A stretch of DNA of 64,000 nt from Actinostola sp. cb2023. Its lineage: Eukaryota; Cnidaria; Anthozoa; Actiniaria; Actinostolidae. Positions within the stretch are counted from its first letter, which is position 1, and each line of letters starts with the position of its first letter. Of this stretch, positions 9,850 through 21,612 are shown piece by piece. The position numbers and the translations under genes were made by a program. The DNA lies in contig JAUJYZ010001350.1 of assembly GCA_033675265.1 (NCBI GenBank), forward strand, positions 62,001 through 126,000, given 5' to 3'. The notes under the pieces were generated by a model, which was not told where the DNA came from, searched no databases, and worked only from the letters and a program-made list of their open reading frames with translations.

Positions 9850-11922
9850 AGAATCCCTTCTTCCGCACCTTTCCCCCCAAAACTCAAAATCAAGGCTTTT
9901 TAAAAAGTGTGTAAAGATGACTACCACTAATAATAATCCGTGGAGCTTGCCCCAATCGGCCCCTTGATGATAGACCGCTGATTCATCGAACTAAAAAGTC
10001 CACAACCTTAACCAGCAACTACATGAAAATCAGCAAAATTTATTGGTTGAATTGGAATGGCTTTCCCCGCCGCATCGGAAATAGAACACGACGCACTACG
10101 TGCGTTCACTCGGGCTGAACTTACGCCCTGGCTAAATTAATTGCTGGTGTGACTGAGCGATTTGCGTTGACTTGTGGCAAGTACGTGCATGTATAACATA
10201 AGTCCGAATCAAGTCGCCGCTAACTTTGTACTTGCTGTAAACTGGAGTCAAATTCACTGGAGAAGAGTGACTAGGCTACTGTATTTTCGAGACCTACTAA
10301 AATGTGCACACCGTTATCAAATACTGATTTTTTCTTTTTGAGATGCTACTTCATTGGTATAAATGGCGAGTTTATAGTGCCACTTAAGTCGCACCCCTGG
10401 TCACCCCTCCTGAAATCGGTTTCACAAACTCAACTGCGATAAGATCAACACTATAAACTTACGAGTTATTGGACTTATATACTTTCGGACGTTAGAGAAA
10501 TTACACGCTACCACATAACACTTCGAAGTCTATGGTATTCAGTTTAATACAGCTCAAGGTTTATAAATCAATACTCTGTTGGACACCAACATTGTGTAAA
10601 GTTAGTCAATTACTTAGTATCAAACATGAAATTAAAAGAACTATCGAATTCAGGAATTTTAAGAAGTATGAACTTTGGAATGATGTGATTCATTTGTTTT
10701 CTCGACCCTGTGTCTTCGAGTGGATGCCGCTCGATCCATGCACACGTTCTAGCTTCGAGGTGGATTTTCTCCGTCTGTTTTAGTTCACCGTTGATCTGCA
10801 CTTAAAAGCTGCTAGGTAGTACTTTGTAATCTTTCATCTCACATCTCATCTTTCATCTCCATCCAACATCATTTCAGTGACTTCGACTAACCGCAATGGC
10901 GGACGCCTCGTGATCAACGGCATGAAGTTGCCATGGTTTCGGACTATGCGCCGCTCGAATCACGACTCTCTCTTTCTTTTCTCTGGGCTTCCTGTGACCG
11001 GGAAGGACTGGAACTTCTGACCCGAACCCACTTGCAGGTAGCCCGAGTAACAACCAATCATGTTCTCAACAAGAAAGATAGATCTAGATGGCAAGCCTGA
11101 GAGCCTTGACCAAAAAATCCCTACACCATTTACGTAGACCTTACTGTACCTAGGAAACACTGGCCAATCTCTCGTGAGAGCCTGCATCCGCAAACTACGC
11201 AGATGTCTCCAGTAGGACAAGACAGTCGATTTCACAGTCCTTGTTAACTGACTTTACAAAACAATTTGCGTTGTTAAGGACTCAACACTGTTACTTTGCC
11301 GATGTACCTGTGCCGGCTGTGGTGCCGATTATATCAGTCAAACTGACACTGAAAACGAGAGGACCGCCGAGCATGGTTGCATTGTTGATCATGGCTTGCC
11401 CGATGAACATCCTTTCAGCCTTCGTGCGTTTTGTTTGGAACTTGTGCGACAAAACATGAAGGTCATTGATACTTCAGGCAAGTGGGACCTTCTGTTATTT
11501 AAATAAAACCTCTTAATTAACCAAAACAACCGTTGTTGAACAGTGGATTCACGGCCTCTAGAAGGACTTGCAATTGTTCTCAAAAATGTACTCTCGAAGT
11601 CTCTTGTAAATTAGTCAAACTCTGATGATGATCTTGCAGTAAGATTGAAATATATGTACCTCACCAAACTTTGCATCGTCTTAAATGAATTTCGGTTACA
11701 CAGTGCACTTTTTCGGATTAACTTTTATCCTGTTTTAGTCAAACTCCTTCTTCCAAGATTTGTCGCTTCACGAGTCTAGTTCACCACCTAACCCGCATTC
11801 CTTGTTTTGCCGTTACTTTGGACCACCATTGGTTCCTCCCTTCATATCTGATCAATTGGTCATAACTGGCTGGTCTCTTCTTGTTTCTCTTTCCAAATTT
11901 CATATTGGACATGTTTTGATAC
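9850..11922. other. Gene-free stretch
   Basis: Only short, composition-driven open frames are seen (up to 91 aa), none recognisable. No strong palindrome or splice-consistent coding block was found by eye. Confidence 0.5.
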
Positions 11923-12124
11923 ATTAGAGTTATTCCGCATAAGAACACTAAATATGGAAATGTGCACTTTTAGACCGTAGGCATGCAAATTATAGTTGAT
12001 AATGTAAAAAAGCGTGCAGCTTTCATTAACAGCTCCATTGTGCAAGATCTCACAACTCGTGAAGTTCGAAAGCGCGTATTCAAGAGCCGTGTTTGATTGT
12101 TTGTTTGGTTTTTAGCCCGGTTGC

Positions 12125-12446
12125 CGGGGGTACTCGGGCATTTTTGGGGTAGGAGTGCCCGGCGCCATGATCCCAAAAACCTTACCCTATCCCAGACCTA
12201 AAGACGGAAATTTTCCATACCCTATCCCAGACCGAAGCTTGAAAATCAATACCCTATCCCAGACCTAAATTTGAAAATTCGTGACCAATTTGAAGTTAAG
12301 AATTTTTATTTTTGCCGCTACGATCATTTCTAAACATTAGAGATCTTCAAATGCTCGTAAAAATGCAAACAAGAATGACAAATATACTAGGTTCGCTGTA
12401 AAAAGCATACCCTATCCCAGTGCAAATGGGCAAGGGAGTACCCCCT
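12125..12446. mobile_element. Nested GGGGGTACTC element with ACCCTATCCCAGACC repeats
   Basis: Ends GGGGGTACTCGGGCA and GGGAGTACCCCC are inverted. Between them, TACCCTATCCCAGACC recurs at least three times. A relative with similar ends and ACCCTAAAAGGTAC repeats is at 43388-43785. Confidence 0.65.
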
Positions 12447-12804
12447 ATATATTAGCTATCGCTAGAAACGTCGGCTGCTATCATGATTCACTTTCTACGT
12501 CGGGCTATTCACTTTACTGCTATCGCGTATCGTTATTTCCATTCTGTGTATCATTTAGACTAAACAAGACAGCACTGATATATTAGAAGAAGATATTTAT
12601 TGGACACCGATTTCTTCCGATACTCTAAAACTCATCTAGTTTTTGGAAAAGGTTTTTATCAGGTTTTCATAAATATGCACGTTGTCATGTTTTCCATCAA
12701 CTATCTTTTGTTTGGGGCTTGTACAAACCCTATTACGATATGGATTGTTCTTGTCCAATTCTCTTCAGTTCTTGAGTTCACGCTTCTAACTTTAGAGAAC
12801 ACAG

Positions 12805-13897
12805 ATGGATCGCGAAGAATTACGTATGTGCCTCCTATGCATTATGGTTTTAACCGAAGCAATTCGTGCACTAACACTGGTACCACCACCTGTAGCTATC
12901 ATGGGACCCATTGATATATGCCAACGAATACCTTTGCTGTTGAATGTCTTGCATCAAATCACTTCTTTAGCTCCTCCAAGTGTAGCAGAATTAACACTTA
13001 GAGATAGACTATTTTATGTTTTTCATGGTCATAACTTTTATGGGAGAGACCTGTTTACCCTTATCTGCCAAAAGCGGTACCTCTTCTGGCTAAATACAGG
13101 TGAAACTCCAGAAACGTTTTTGGATATTGCTTGTCGAGCTGCCCCACGATTTTTCACGATAACAAGATGTGGCAATCAAAGGCAACGAGTTATAAGATTT
13201 AATTAAGCTTTATATGGCTTCGGAAGTACCCGCACACTCTTGCATTAATGTTCGACATCAGTCCTCAGACTGTTTCTGCTCTACTCTATCATGGAATTAA
13301 TGTCCTCTGACACCATCTTCACTCAGAAGTGACCTGGCTAAGTATTAGAGAATGGAATGCGCAGTACTTGGCCAAAGTTTCCTAACGCTATTGGCTGCAT
13401 AGATGTAACACCACAAGAATTCAAATCCCGTCGACTGAACCACAACGTGAATTTTACAGCGGACACCGACATTTTCACCTCTTTTAAAAATACACAGATG
13501 ATTTGCGATAACAGAGGTTAATATTCGGTTTTTACAAGCGGAATTTTTAGGGAGTACTCATGACTCTCAAAGCTTTCGTTGAATGGTGCCGCTCGGACCT
13601 GGCCAAGCATTCGACGTACCCCCGGGTGTGTTTATCTTAGCCGATATGGGCTACCCAGATACACCACCCCTGCTTACCCCGTTCAGACAAGTGCAAATAA
13701 GGAGATTAGGAAACTACAGAGCAAGGAGGTTGGCTAGAAAATTCAATATTGAACACTCCCGCAAACGTGTACAAATCGAACATATATTTAAACATCTAAA
13801 GGACTACAAACGTACAACTGGAATATTGCCTCCCACTGTAATAGAACTATGTACATTTTTGATCGAGCGCAGAATTGCTTTGTTTGAGCAATTGTGA
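12805..13897 (+). pseudogene. HARBI1-like transposase pseudogene (DDE_Tnp_4 type)
   Basis: The N-terminal part (12805-13206) reads MDREELRMCLLCIM onward. Recognisable middle segments lie in shifted frames around 13207-13580 (IREWNAQYLAK; GSTHDSQSFR). The C-terminal part (13583-13897) keeps ILADMGYPDTPPLLTPF and KRVQIEHIFKHLKDYK, with the D and E typical of the Harbinger DDE nuclease. The enzyme would cut and paste the element in the nucleus. At least three frame breaks and several stops separate the pieces, so it is inactive. Confidence 0.8.
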
Positions 13898-14577
13898 TTT
13901 CTATCCATTTTCACATGTGATTTCTATCAACTATTTTCCCATATAGCCTAAAAAATCGTGATTCCACCGAATGTATATATATTATAAATCAAATAAACAA
14001 TCAAACAGGGCTCTTGAATACGCGCTTTCGAACTTCACGAGTTGTGAGATCTTGCACAATGGAGCTGTTAATGAAAGCTGCACGCTTTTTTACATTATCA
14101 ACTATAATTTGCATGCCTACGGTCTAAAAGTGCACATTTCCATATTTAGTGTTCTTATGCGGAATAACTCTATTACTCTATAGACTCTATATGTCCTGGC
14201 ACGCGCCAGCCAGCTCTCCAGTGTCTCAAATGCTAATGGAGAAACCAATGGTGGTTAACAGTCCACGGCACAACCGCAAGGATCGAGCACAAAGGGCTTT
14301 AGATAGCCCCGGGCATGTTAACTAACAAAGGACCTCACCACAGCATAACAAAAGGCACATTCCGGCAAACTCCCGGCCAAAATATTCTCCAGTGCGCGCT
14401 GGTCACACCTATCAACACTGACGTGCGAGACATTTCGCACTTCCAAACTCACAAGTGCGTCGACCCGGGCCAAAGGAATTCGCGGCATTGAACAGAACCA
14501 CCAACTGAACACACGAAATTGGCCCGTGGTGTTCCCTAGGCAATTCAATCCAGCTACCGCCAAACAACACTAGCTGG

Positions 14578-15690
14578 TATCTGTGCCCGGCCCGAAAGGC
14601 CCAACTTAAAATAAATTTGGCTCAACACCGAGTTCAGCTATCGCCAACTGAAACACCCCACTAACGGCACCTGAACCCACTTCAGTATCCGTGCCCGGCC
14701 CGAAAGGCCCAACTTAAAATAAATTTGGCTCAACACCGAGTTCAGCTATCGCCAACTGAAACACCCCACTAACGGCACCTGAACCCAGTTCAGTATCCGT
14801 GCCCGGCCCGAGAGGTCCAAACTAAATACATTTGGCTGAGAACCGACTGCCATCTATACGCCAAACACACCACTAACGGCACCTGAACCCAGTTCAGTAT
14901 CTGTGCCCGGCCCAAGAGGCCCATACTAAATACATTTGGCTGAGCACCGATTGCCAGCTACATGTATACGCCAAACACACCACTAACGGCACCTGAACCC
15001 AGTTCAGTATATGTGACGTGCCCGGCCCAAGAGGCCCATACTAAATACATTTGGCTGAGCACCGATTGCCAGCTACATGTATACGCCAAACACACCACTA
15101 ACGGCACCTGAACCCAGTTCAGTATCTGTGCCCGGCCCAAGAGGCCCATACTAAATACATTTGGCTGAGCACCGATTGCCAGCTACATGAATACGCCAAA
15201 CACACCAACGGGACCTGAACGCATTTCAGTATCCGTGCCCGGCCCGAGAAGCCCAAACTAGATAAATTTCCGCTGAGCACCGACTGCCAGCTATACGCCA
15301 AACACACCACTAACGGCACCTGAACGCATTTCAGTATCCGTGCCCGGCCCGAGAGGCCCAAACTAGATAAATTTCCGCTGCGGAGCACCACTGCCAGCTA
15401 TACGCTAAACACACCACTAACGGCACCTGAACACATTTCAGTATCCGTGCCCGGCCCGAGAGGCCCAAACTAGATAAATTTCGCTAAGCACCGACTGCCA
15501 GCTATACGCCAAACGCACCACTAACGGCATCTGAACCTAGTTCAGTATCCGTGCCCGGCCCGAGAGGCCCAAACTAAATACATTTCGCTAAGCACCGACT
15601 GCCAGCTATACGCCAAACACACTACTAACGGCATATGAACCTGTAGTTCAGTGTCCCGGCCCGAGAGCTAGGCCCAATTTAAATAAATTT
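14578..15690. repeat. GC-richer satellite, about 107-bp unit, about 11 copies
   Basis: Copies begin TATCYGTGCCCGGCCC near 14578, 14687, 14793, 14899, 15010, 15123, 15229, 15334, 15440 and 15547, with a partial last copy. Each holds GGCACCTGAACCC and CCAAACACACCACTAACGG-like blocks. Adjacent copies are most alike, as in unequal-exchange arrays. Minus-strand open frames across it are repeat artefacts. It is not recognisable as 5S or large rDNA. Confidence 0.9.
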
Positions 15691-15925
15691 CCAAGCACAT
15701 GGTTGACGTTGGACGACCAGGAGTGAGCGAACAGTCGATGAAAGCACCACTACATATAGACAAAGCTTCCAGCAAACTTGGTAAGCACATTGGTTCACGT
15801 TGGACGGCCAGGAGTAAGCGAACAGTCGATGAAAGCACCACTACGTACAGACAAAGCTTCCAGCAAACTTGGTAAGCACATTGGTTCACGTTGGACGGCC
15901 AGGAATGAGCAACCAGTCGATAAAC
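15691..15925. repeat. 90-bp tandem repeat, about 2.6 copies
   Basis: AAGCACATTGGTTCACGTTG recurs at about 90-bp spacing (15691, 15781, 15871), each followed by a shared GCGAACAGTCGATGAAAGCA block. It directly follows the larger satellite; a stray relative lies near 16712. Confidence 0.85.
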
Positions 15926-16889
15926 TGGCATGGAGACAACAAGAAAGCTTCCTGCAACCTGATACGAAAATAGAACACTTTGAACGGTATTAAATTTCGC
16001 GATGCATAGAGGTGACATACCGCGAAAATACACCGACATACCTATGCAAATTCGAAGAAAAAACACTAGAGGAAATAAAACACCTACGTGAGTCCTGAAG
16101 TCGGAAACCTAAGAATATACTACTGTGATAAACCCAAACCGAAACTGGACTATAGAAAGCTGACCGAGCACATCCGACAAGACTAAAGACCGAAGAGAAA
16201 CCTGTGAGTCCTGCCAAGACGCTAAAACCCTACAACGAACGAAGGGCAAGAATACCCGTGCAATAAAACGACTAATTAGCGGACCGAATACAAACTAACG
16301 ATAGAATAGCAGCCACTGCTGAAACACGAATACCGATGCCACAAACCCTAATAGCCTCGCACATAGTAAGAGACACTGACCGGCTACGCCTACTTCTTCC
16401 TGAAGCACATAAAAAAAAAAAATCTTAACACGTGCACCCTAGCTAGTTGCTCAAGCGAAGAATACGACCAAACAAGCGAAAAAGGTAACAGAACTAGTCA
16501 GGAAGGGCTTGTACTGAGTATCGACACGTAGAATGAACTGGAGTAGTAAAGGCGGTTGGTGGCGGTACAAATTGCCAACGTTGAAGTGAGTGAAACAACA
16601 GCATGCAAAGCTCCTGCGACCTGACACAAAACTAGAAGAACTTTAAACCATTAAATTTAAACCACTAAATTTCGGACGAACAAACAAAAATATACTACCG
16701 TAATACGAGTACTTGGCAACCACATGGTTGACGAAGGGCGGCGAGGAGTAAGCATATTGCGGAAGGGAAAAGGTTAGATGTTGTTCGTCCCGCTGGTTTG
16801 GTCAACTACAATATGTTAATTACAGGACTCTTGTTATATAGTCTTGTATATCATTAAATCCTCTCCCGTGGGACTATTGGAGCGGTTTG
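15926..16889. other. Gene-free stretch
   Basis: A-rich, without recognisable coding blocks. A short relic of the 90-bp repeat is near 16712. Confidence 0.5.
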
Positions 16890-17040
16890 GATAGTTCCAA
16901 ATGATTGCTATTCAACGCTCGTAGGGATAACTTTTCAAGTACCACGGTTAAATTAATTAATTACGAGATAGTCCTTTGCGGTCGTCATCAGTTTCTTGCT
17001 TGTTCCTTTCTACCCGGACAACGATATTTGGAATAGGTGT
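16890..17040. repeat. Left arm of a long inverted repeat (partner 19190-19352)
   Basis: Segments such as AATTAATTAATTACGAGAT, CCTTTGCGGTCGTCA and GGACAACGATATTTGGAATA recur inverted at 19190-19352, with a direct partial copy near 19420-19470. The arms enclose the Penelope/LINE pseudogene, so this may be an older DNA element that was later filled by retroelements. Confidence 0.6.
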
Positions 17041-17059
17041 ATATTCCTAGCTATGTATG

Positions 17060-18215
17060 TCCACGCAAAAAGTAATCACCCATGCACGTACCGAATATCA
17101 TCAGAAGCATCCCAGAAAGCATCAACCGCAGGTTTTCCGAAATATCATCAGACGAAACCGTGTTTTGCAAACGGAAGCACCAGAATACCAGGCAGCCTTA
17201 GAGAAAAGTGGGTACTGAAGTTCCAGAAAAAAAGAGAAAAAAAAAAAGAGAACAAGAACGAGAAACATCACCTGGTGATGACATGCGAGTGAAAACCAAC
17301 CTAGGGAAACAATTCCTACGAATTGTTGACGAATGTTTTCCCAAGGAGCATGTTTCAAGGCCAATATTCAACCGCAGCACATTGAACATGTCATACATTT
17401 ACATGCCTAGTGCAAAGAGTGTGTTAAGAAAGTACTATAACAAGTGGAAGAAAACAAACCTGAGGAAAGATTGTGCAACTGCCGGAAAAAGGATAATTTC
17501 CCTCTGGGCAACAAGTGCCCTACGAAGGGTATCGTGTACCAAGCCACGGTAACGACAGAAGAAGGAAGTGAGACATACGTACGTAGGCCTCACAGACACG
17601 GATTTCAAGGCAAGGTATTCGAATCACAAACAGTCGTTCAAGAAAGAGTCATACGCGAACCAGACTGAACTCACCAAGCATGTGTGGAAATTGAAAAGAA
17701 CTTTGAAAGAACTTATCTCATCATATGTCCCAGCACGTTCGCTTCGTTCTTCCACAAAGAATTTATTAGAAATTGGTTCTTATAATCTTAAGACTTATGG
17801 TTACAGAGCTTTCTCGATATGTGCACCAGTCATATGGAATTCACTACCACTTCAAATAAGAAATAGCGCTTCTGTAGAGGTCTTTAAGAAGGACCTTAAA
17901 ACTTATTTATTTAGATTATCTTATTTTAGTTAACGTTAGTTAGTTATTTTTTAGGTTATATAATATTTTCTTTTATCTTATCTTATGTTTTATTTTGTAA
18001 ATATTAATATTAATATAGTATTATACATTTTTATCATTGTAATTATAATTTAGATAGTGCTTTGAGCACTAGGAAAAGCGCTTTATAAATATTAAAGTAT
18101 TATTATTATTAAAAGGACTAAGAAAGACTATAGTATCACGTGGAAAATCCTGGGGAAGGCACGATCCTACTCAAATATAACAAAAAGATGTAACCTATGC
18201 ACGCTCGAGAAATAT
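17060..18215 (+). pseudogene. Penelope-like element, RT C-terminal and GIY-YIG endonuclease remnants
   Basis: Pieces in shifting frames read IPESINRRFSEISSDETVF, VKTNLGKQFLRIVDECFP, CNCRKKDNFPLGNKC and TYVGLTDTDFKARYSNHKQ, then after an insertion [20 protein letters not shown] and LCTLEKYL. The order (RT thumb, CxC linker, GIY-YIG nuclease with KRCNLC) is that of Penelope-like retroelements with an endonuclease. Frameshifts near 17200 and 17500-17600 and a LINE insertion at 17699 inactivate it. Confidence 0.8.
17699..18110 (+). mobile_element. 5'-truncated LINE (CR1/L2-like 3' end) inserted in the Penelope ORF
   Basis: A 412-bp insert is flanked by AAAAG (17694-17698 and 18111-18115). It encodes the conserved LINE RT C-terminus (KTYGYRAFSICAPVIWNSLP) with a stop at 17931-17933, then a short 3' UTR ending in (TTA)n. 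A severe 5' truncation, a microsatellite-like tail and a short target duplication are typical of non-LTR retrotransposition. Confidence 0.85.
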
Positions 18216-19189
18216 TTAACAAATAACCGAATAGTTTGTCGTGGAATGTCCTCTGTAATACCATGATCGCCTCGGTTTCCTTTGTCCTTCCAGGGACATA
18301 CACACCACTAAATCTCCCTTCTCCAATTTTCTGAGCGGGAAATTTAGTAAGACAATGCAAAAAGTGATATCTGCATTGTCTGAATGGAAACTCGGATCGA
18401 TATCGTCCCCAGTGTGTCCCTCATATAACAATCACTGGAACCTTGGACAGAGTAGTCTGTCCAAATTACTTCTAACCTGAAAGCTGGTTCTACTCCAAGT
18501 TAGTCAAGAGTCTAACACATGTGGGATACTATGTCCTCGACTCTGCGCATGAGCAGCACAGATGCAAAGACCGGAATTCTTTCTTTTCTGGACTAAAATA
18601 TTGGAACTCTTTATTTCTTGCCTTTTTCCCATTGCTTACTAAACGTTAGCACACCATGAAGTTTTTTTCCGTATTTTCGGGCACTTTCCCTTGATTGGTC
18701 AACTACAGCGTCTTTTACAAAGGCAAAACAACTCTCCGCCATGATTTGTGACCAAAATGACGATTAAGTATTCCTAAACTGACTAATAATACTCGATCGT
18801 TGTACAAATGAAACAAAGCATCACAATTTCTAAATTTTCCAGAGTGTGGTGTAATCAACGCTCTTTGAGAAAAATATTGTAGTTCGTACTGCTCTAAGTT
18901 ATGCAAAGTGAACTATATTTTACTTTATTTCCTCGGCAATCATGGTATTACAAACTGATACCATGACAATTCGACTTCCACAAACTCTCCCTCGGCTTGC
19001 GGGAAATTTAATCACTAATTTTCCTCTTGTCATGGTATTACTTATAAATAGACCACGGTTTGCGCCATCTCGTCGTCAAAATTGTTCAGTGGAATCACTC
19101 GGCTACATATTATATGGCTCCAGTTGATGTAGAGCACTTTTGAAGATTTATTGGACAGCACTAGTTTATAGATATAGTTTGTAATTATA
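18216..19189. other. Gene-free stretch
   Basis: No recognised coding block. It lies between the Penelope remnant and the right arm of the inverted repeat. Confidence 0.45.
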
Positions 19190-19352
19190 CACTTATTCCA
19201 AATATCGTTGTCCGGGCCGAAAGCAACAAGCAAGAAGCTGACGACCGCAAAGGACTTTGGGAATCTCGTAATTAATTAATTTATCCGTTGTACTTGAGGA
19301 GTTATCCCTACGTACGGACGTTGAATAGCAATTATTTGGAACTATTTGACCA
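19190..19352. repeat. Right arm of the long inverted repeat
   Basis: This is the reverse complement of 16890-17040 with moderate divergence. A direct partial copy follows near 19420-19470. Confidence 0.6.
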
Positions 19353-19647
19353 TTTGAAAATGCATGTTGTCAAAATGTCTACGGATGAATCAACGAATAA
19401 GGAGAAAGTCCCAATACCCTTTGCGGTCGTCAGCTTCTTGCTTGTTGCTTTCGGCGGGGACAACGATTTTTAATTTTGGCCCAAAAATATTCCTATTCGG
19501 AAAAGGTGTATATAGATTCTTAACCTGTAACTTATAAGGGGTTAACTTAATATGGGGATATTCAGTTCCCCCTGTTGACACCCTTTTTGCCATTATTGTC
19601 ATCTTGGTTTGCAAAAATAAATAGGAAAGAAAGAAAGAAAGAAAGTT

Positions 19648-19718
19648 GCCTCGGTAGCTCAGTGGGTAGAGCACCTTTCATGAAATCGGGGTGTCGATCG
19701 TGGGTTCGAATTCGAGGC
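19648..19718 (+). pseudogene. tRNA-like sequence (pseudo-tRNA or SINE head)
   Basis: GCCTCGG and CGAGGC can pair as an acceptor stem, TAGCTCAGTGGGTAGAGC matches a D-arm with A-box, and GGGTTCGAAT matches a B-box. The anticodon stem (CCTTT against TCGGG) and T-stem do not pair well, so a functional tRNA is unlikely. It follows a (GAAA)n run. Confidence 0.6.
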
Positions 19719-19746
19719 GTCTGATTTTTTCCGAACATTTGTTCTG

Positions 19747-19991
19747 TATACACCTATTTCAAAAAATGTTGGCATATGAAATCTGAATCTGTGACCTAAA
19801 AACACTCGTAGCTACACTCTTCGCCAACGTAGGTCTTCGCCTAATGATCGTGGCATATTCCAGTAATTACAAGATAGATCACAGATTATACTCACAATAA
19901 TAATAAAGTTATTGTGCATTAAAATCCCTCTCGGTTACAGATTTCAGATTTAGATTTCAGATGCCAACGTTTTTTGAAACAGGTGTATATA
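19747..19991. mobile_element. MITE with TATACACCTRTTTCAAAAAA ends
   Basis: TATACACCTATTTCAAAAAA at 19747 is inverted at 19972-19991. Inside the ends, AAATCTGAATCTG-type blocks are also inverted. A cousin with ATACAGCTATTTCAAAAAAC ends is at 48531-48822. It ends about 10 bp before the ShKT exon acceptor. Confidence 0.8.
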
Positions 19992-20001
19992 CTCATCATA
20001 G

Positions 20002-20775
20002 TTTCTTTACATCCGATTGCAAAAATTATGTAAATCAAGTATTGACAGCCTGCTATGACGTGTTGGCCCAGGGATTCTGTAAGACTTTGAAGAACAAAAA
20101 CGAGTGTGCAAGTGCCTGGGGAATGAAGTACTGCTATGAGACCTGTCATAAGTAGTGCTGTAAGTTTAACGATTCAAGCAATAATGTATGTTTGCTATCA
20201 CCATCTTTCAGTGTAAATTACTGACTTTAACCCTTTACTGTTTGAAGGATCGAAAAGCAGACCCTGGTTGGTGGCACATACTACTTATATATCTTAGTGC
20301 CCCCCTCGAATTACGACCATGCAAATATCCAGCATTCTCGTTCAACTTCCTTGACAAGAGTTTTAGTTCCAGTCGGGAGAGACGCGAGGTCAGTTGATAT
20401 GTGTCGTGTTGTTCCTCAACAGTTCTGTGTAATATTGAACCCCTTGGGATGCAAAGTAGAGCCATTCCTGATGCAAGAATCACCGCTTCCTCGATGTGGG
20501 ATGGCAACCATGCGCCAGCAAAAGGTAGACTTAACTACAAACCCACTCGTGGCAAAGCAGGTTCATGGTCGTCAAGACATAACCGTGTCGGTCAGTGGAT
20601 ACAAGTTGATTTGAAGCGAGTTACCAAGGTGACAGGAATAGCCACCGCACAAGGTCGATCTGATACAAACCAATGGGTAAAGCAATATAAACTGCAATAC
20701 AGCTCGGACGGTAAAACCTTTAAGAACTACGAGGGAGGCAATGTGTTTGCAGCAAATAAGGACAGAATTTCAGGG
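20002..20775 (+). pseudogene. ShKT plus F5/8C (discoidin) domain gene fragment, broken
   Basis: Exon 1 (about 20002-20159) encodes a Cys-rich ShKT-like domain: spaced Cys in DCKNYVNQVLTAC, AQGFCKTLKNKNEC and GMKYCYETC. Exon 2 (20423-20773) encodes an F5/8 type C domain (NIEPLGMQS, IPDARITASSMWDG, QWIQVDLKRVTKVTG, QWVKQYKLQYSSDGKTF). The GTAAGT donor at 20160 and the AG at 20421-20422 join in phase. However, an in-frame TAG (20153-20155) precedes the donor, and exon 2 runs into a MITE at about 20773. Such secreted, adhesion-type genes are abundant in cnidarians. ShKT also occurs in toxins, but here it is part of a multidomain protein. Confidence 0.75.
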
Positions 20776-20870
20776 CGCGTTCACACTGAGATCGCTTAAG
20801 CTGGATCGATCTGAGATCGATCTCAGTTCACTTTGGATTTGAGTTCACACTGGATACTTGAAAAGTTGTT
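20772..20870. mobile_element. GATCGATCT-rich MITE fragment in the F5/8C exon
   Basis: Starts AGGGCGCGTTCACACT with inner GATCGATCTGAGATCGATCT; the right end is degraded. The family is also present at 23552-23699, and its motifs fill the ends of the Harbinger at 23982-27183. Confidence 0.65.
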
Positions 20871-20880
20871 ATTTTTGGGA

Positions 20881-20936
20881 GAATAGGTAAGACGTTGGAC
20901 TACGACGCAGAAGTCTCGGGTTCGAATCCCATATCA
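20881..20936 (+). pseudogene. tRNA-like fragment
   Basis: GTTGGACTACGACGCAGAAG followed by GGGTTCGAATCCC resembles the anticodon-T arm half of a tRNA (possible ACG loop). The acceptor and anticodon stems do not pair, so it is a pseudo-tRNA or SINE relic. Confidence 0.45.
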
Positions 20937-21543
20937 AAAGTAGTATCAATAATTTTTTTGTTTTTTTTTGTTTTTTGTTTCTCTGAGCTATTTTGCTCTA
21001 TGGTGAAAATTTTCAATGTTAGTGGAACGATTCGTATTAACTCGTTTTTATATGGTCATGATTCTGCTTATATGTAAATTAGTTGTGAACATGAAAACCG
21101 CGTAATTCATGAGCAGTACGCTTGAGTGATTCATGCACGTGATTATTCGTGATTTTCTACTACCACAACATTGCGGGATCATTAGAATCAAACGCCTTTG
21201 CTGCTTGTAAACGTGGCGTATATCGCTTTTGAAAATGACCAGGCTTAGATGGCGTTGTCTAGTGCAGTCTACATAGCTTTGGTTTGTGCAGGCCGTTTAT
21301 GGATTCAACAGAGAAAACGTGTGACTTGTCTTGCGAAAAGGTGCTTGCAATCGGGATCGAGGGTATTACAATTGAATTGTTGCACGCAATTATAAGCGCT
21401 CACCCAAAATGTCGCAAGTCCTGCACGTGGGGACGTTACTGTTGGGTGAACGCTCAACATAATAAGGCCATACCGCCCCCTGCCCCAGCTTATAAGCCTT
21501 CCCGGTTATAGGCCCATATGTATTATTTACAATATATATGAGT

Positions 21544-21612
21544 GGCAATATTGTATCTTATTTACAATCTCGAGCCGAAGGCGAGAGATTGTAAATAAGA
21601 TACAACATTGTC
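21544..21612. repeat. Near-perfect hairpin
   Basis: GGCAATATTGTATCTTATTT and its near complement flank a CGAGCCGAAGGCGAG loop-stem. Confidence 0.85.

Larger units (their letters stand above)
11925..14172. mobile_element. Harbinger/PIF-type DNA transposon, decayed
   Basis: Terminal inverted repeats of about 164 bp (11925-12088 and 14009-14172) are almost identical and start TAGAGTTATTCCGCATAAG. A candidate 3-bp target duplication ATT flanks them if the repeat begins one base in. Inside are a disrupted HARBI1-like transposase (12805-13897) and a smaller nested element (12125-12446). No Myb/SANT accessory gene was found. Confidence 0.82.

Noticed and set aside
9583..9903. Isoleucine-rich 106-aa open frame
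   Set aside because: It is a product of the TAA microsatellite.
14958..15391. Two minus-strand open frames with repeated peptide
   Set aside because: They follow the 107-bp satellite period and are not conserved coding.
14578..15690. Ribosomal 5S array or hammerhead ribozyme repeats
   Set aside because: No 5S core and no CUGAUGA/GAAA pair at ribozyme spacing was found on either strand.
19648..19718. Functional tRNA gene
   Set aside because: A- and B-boxes are present but the anticodon and T stems do not pair.
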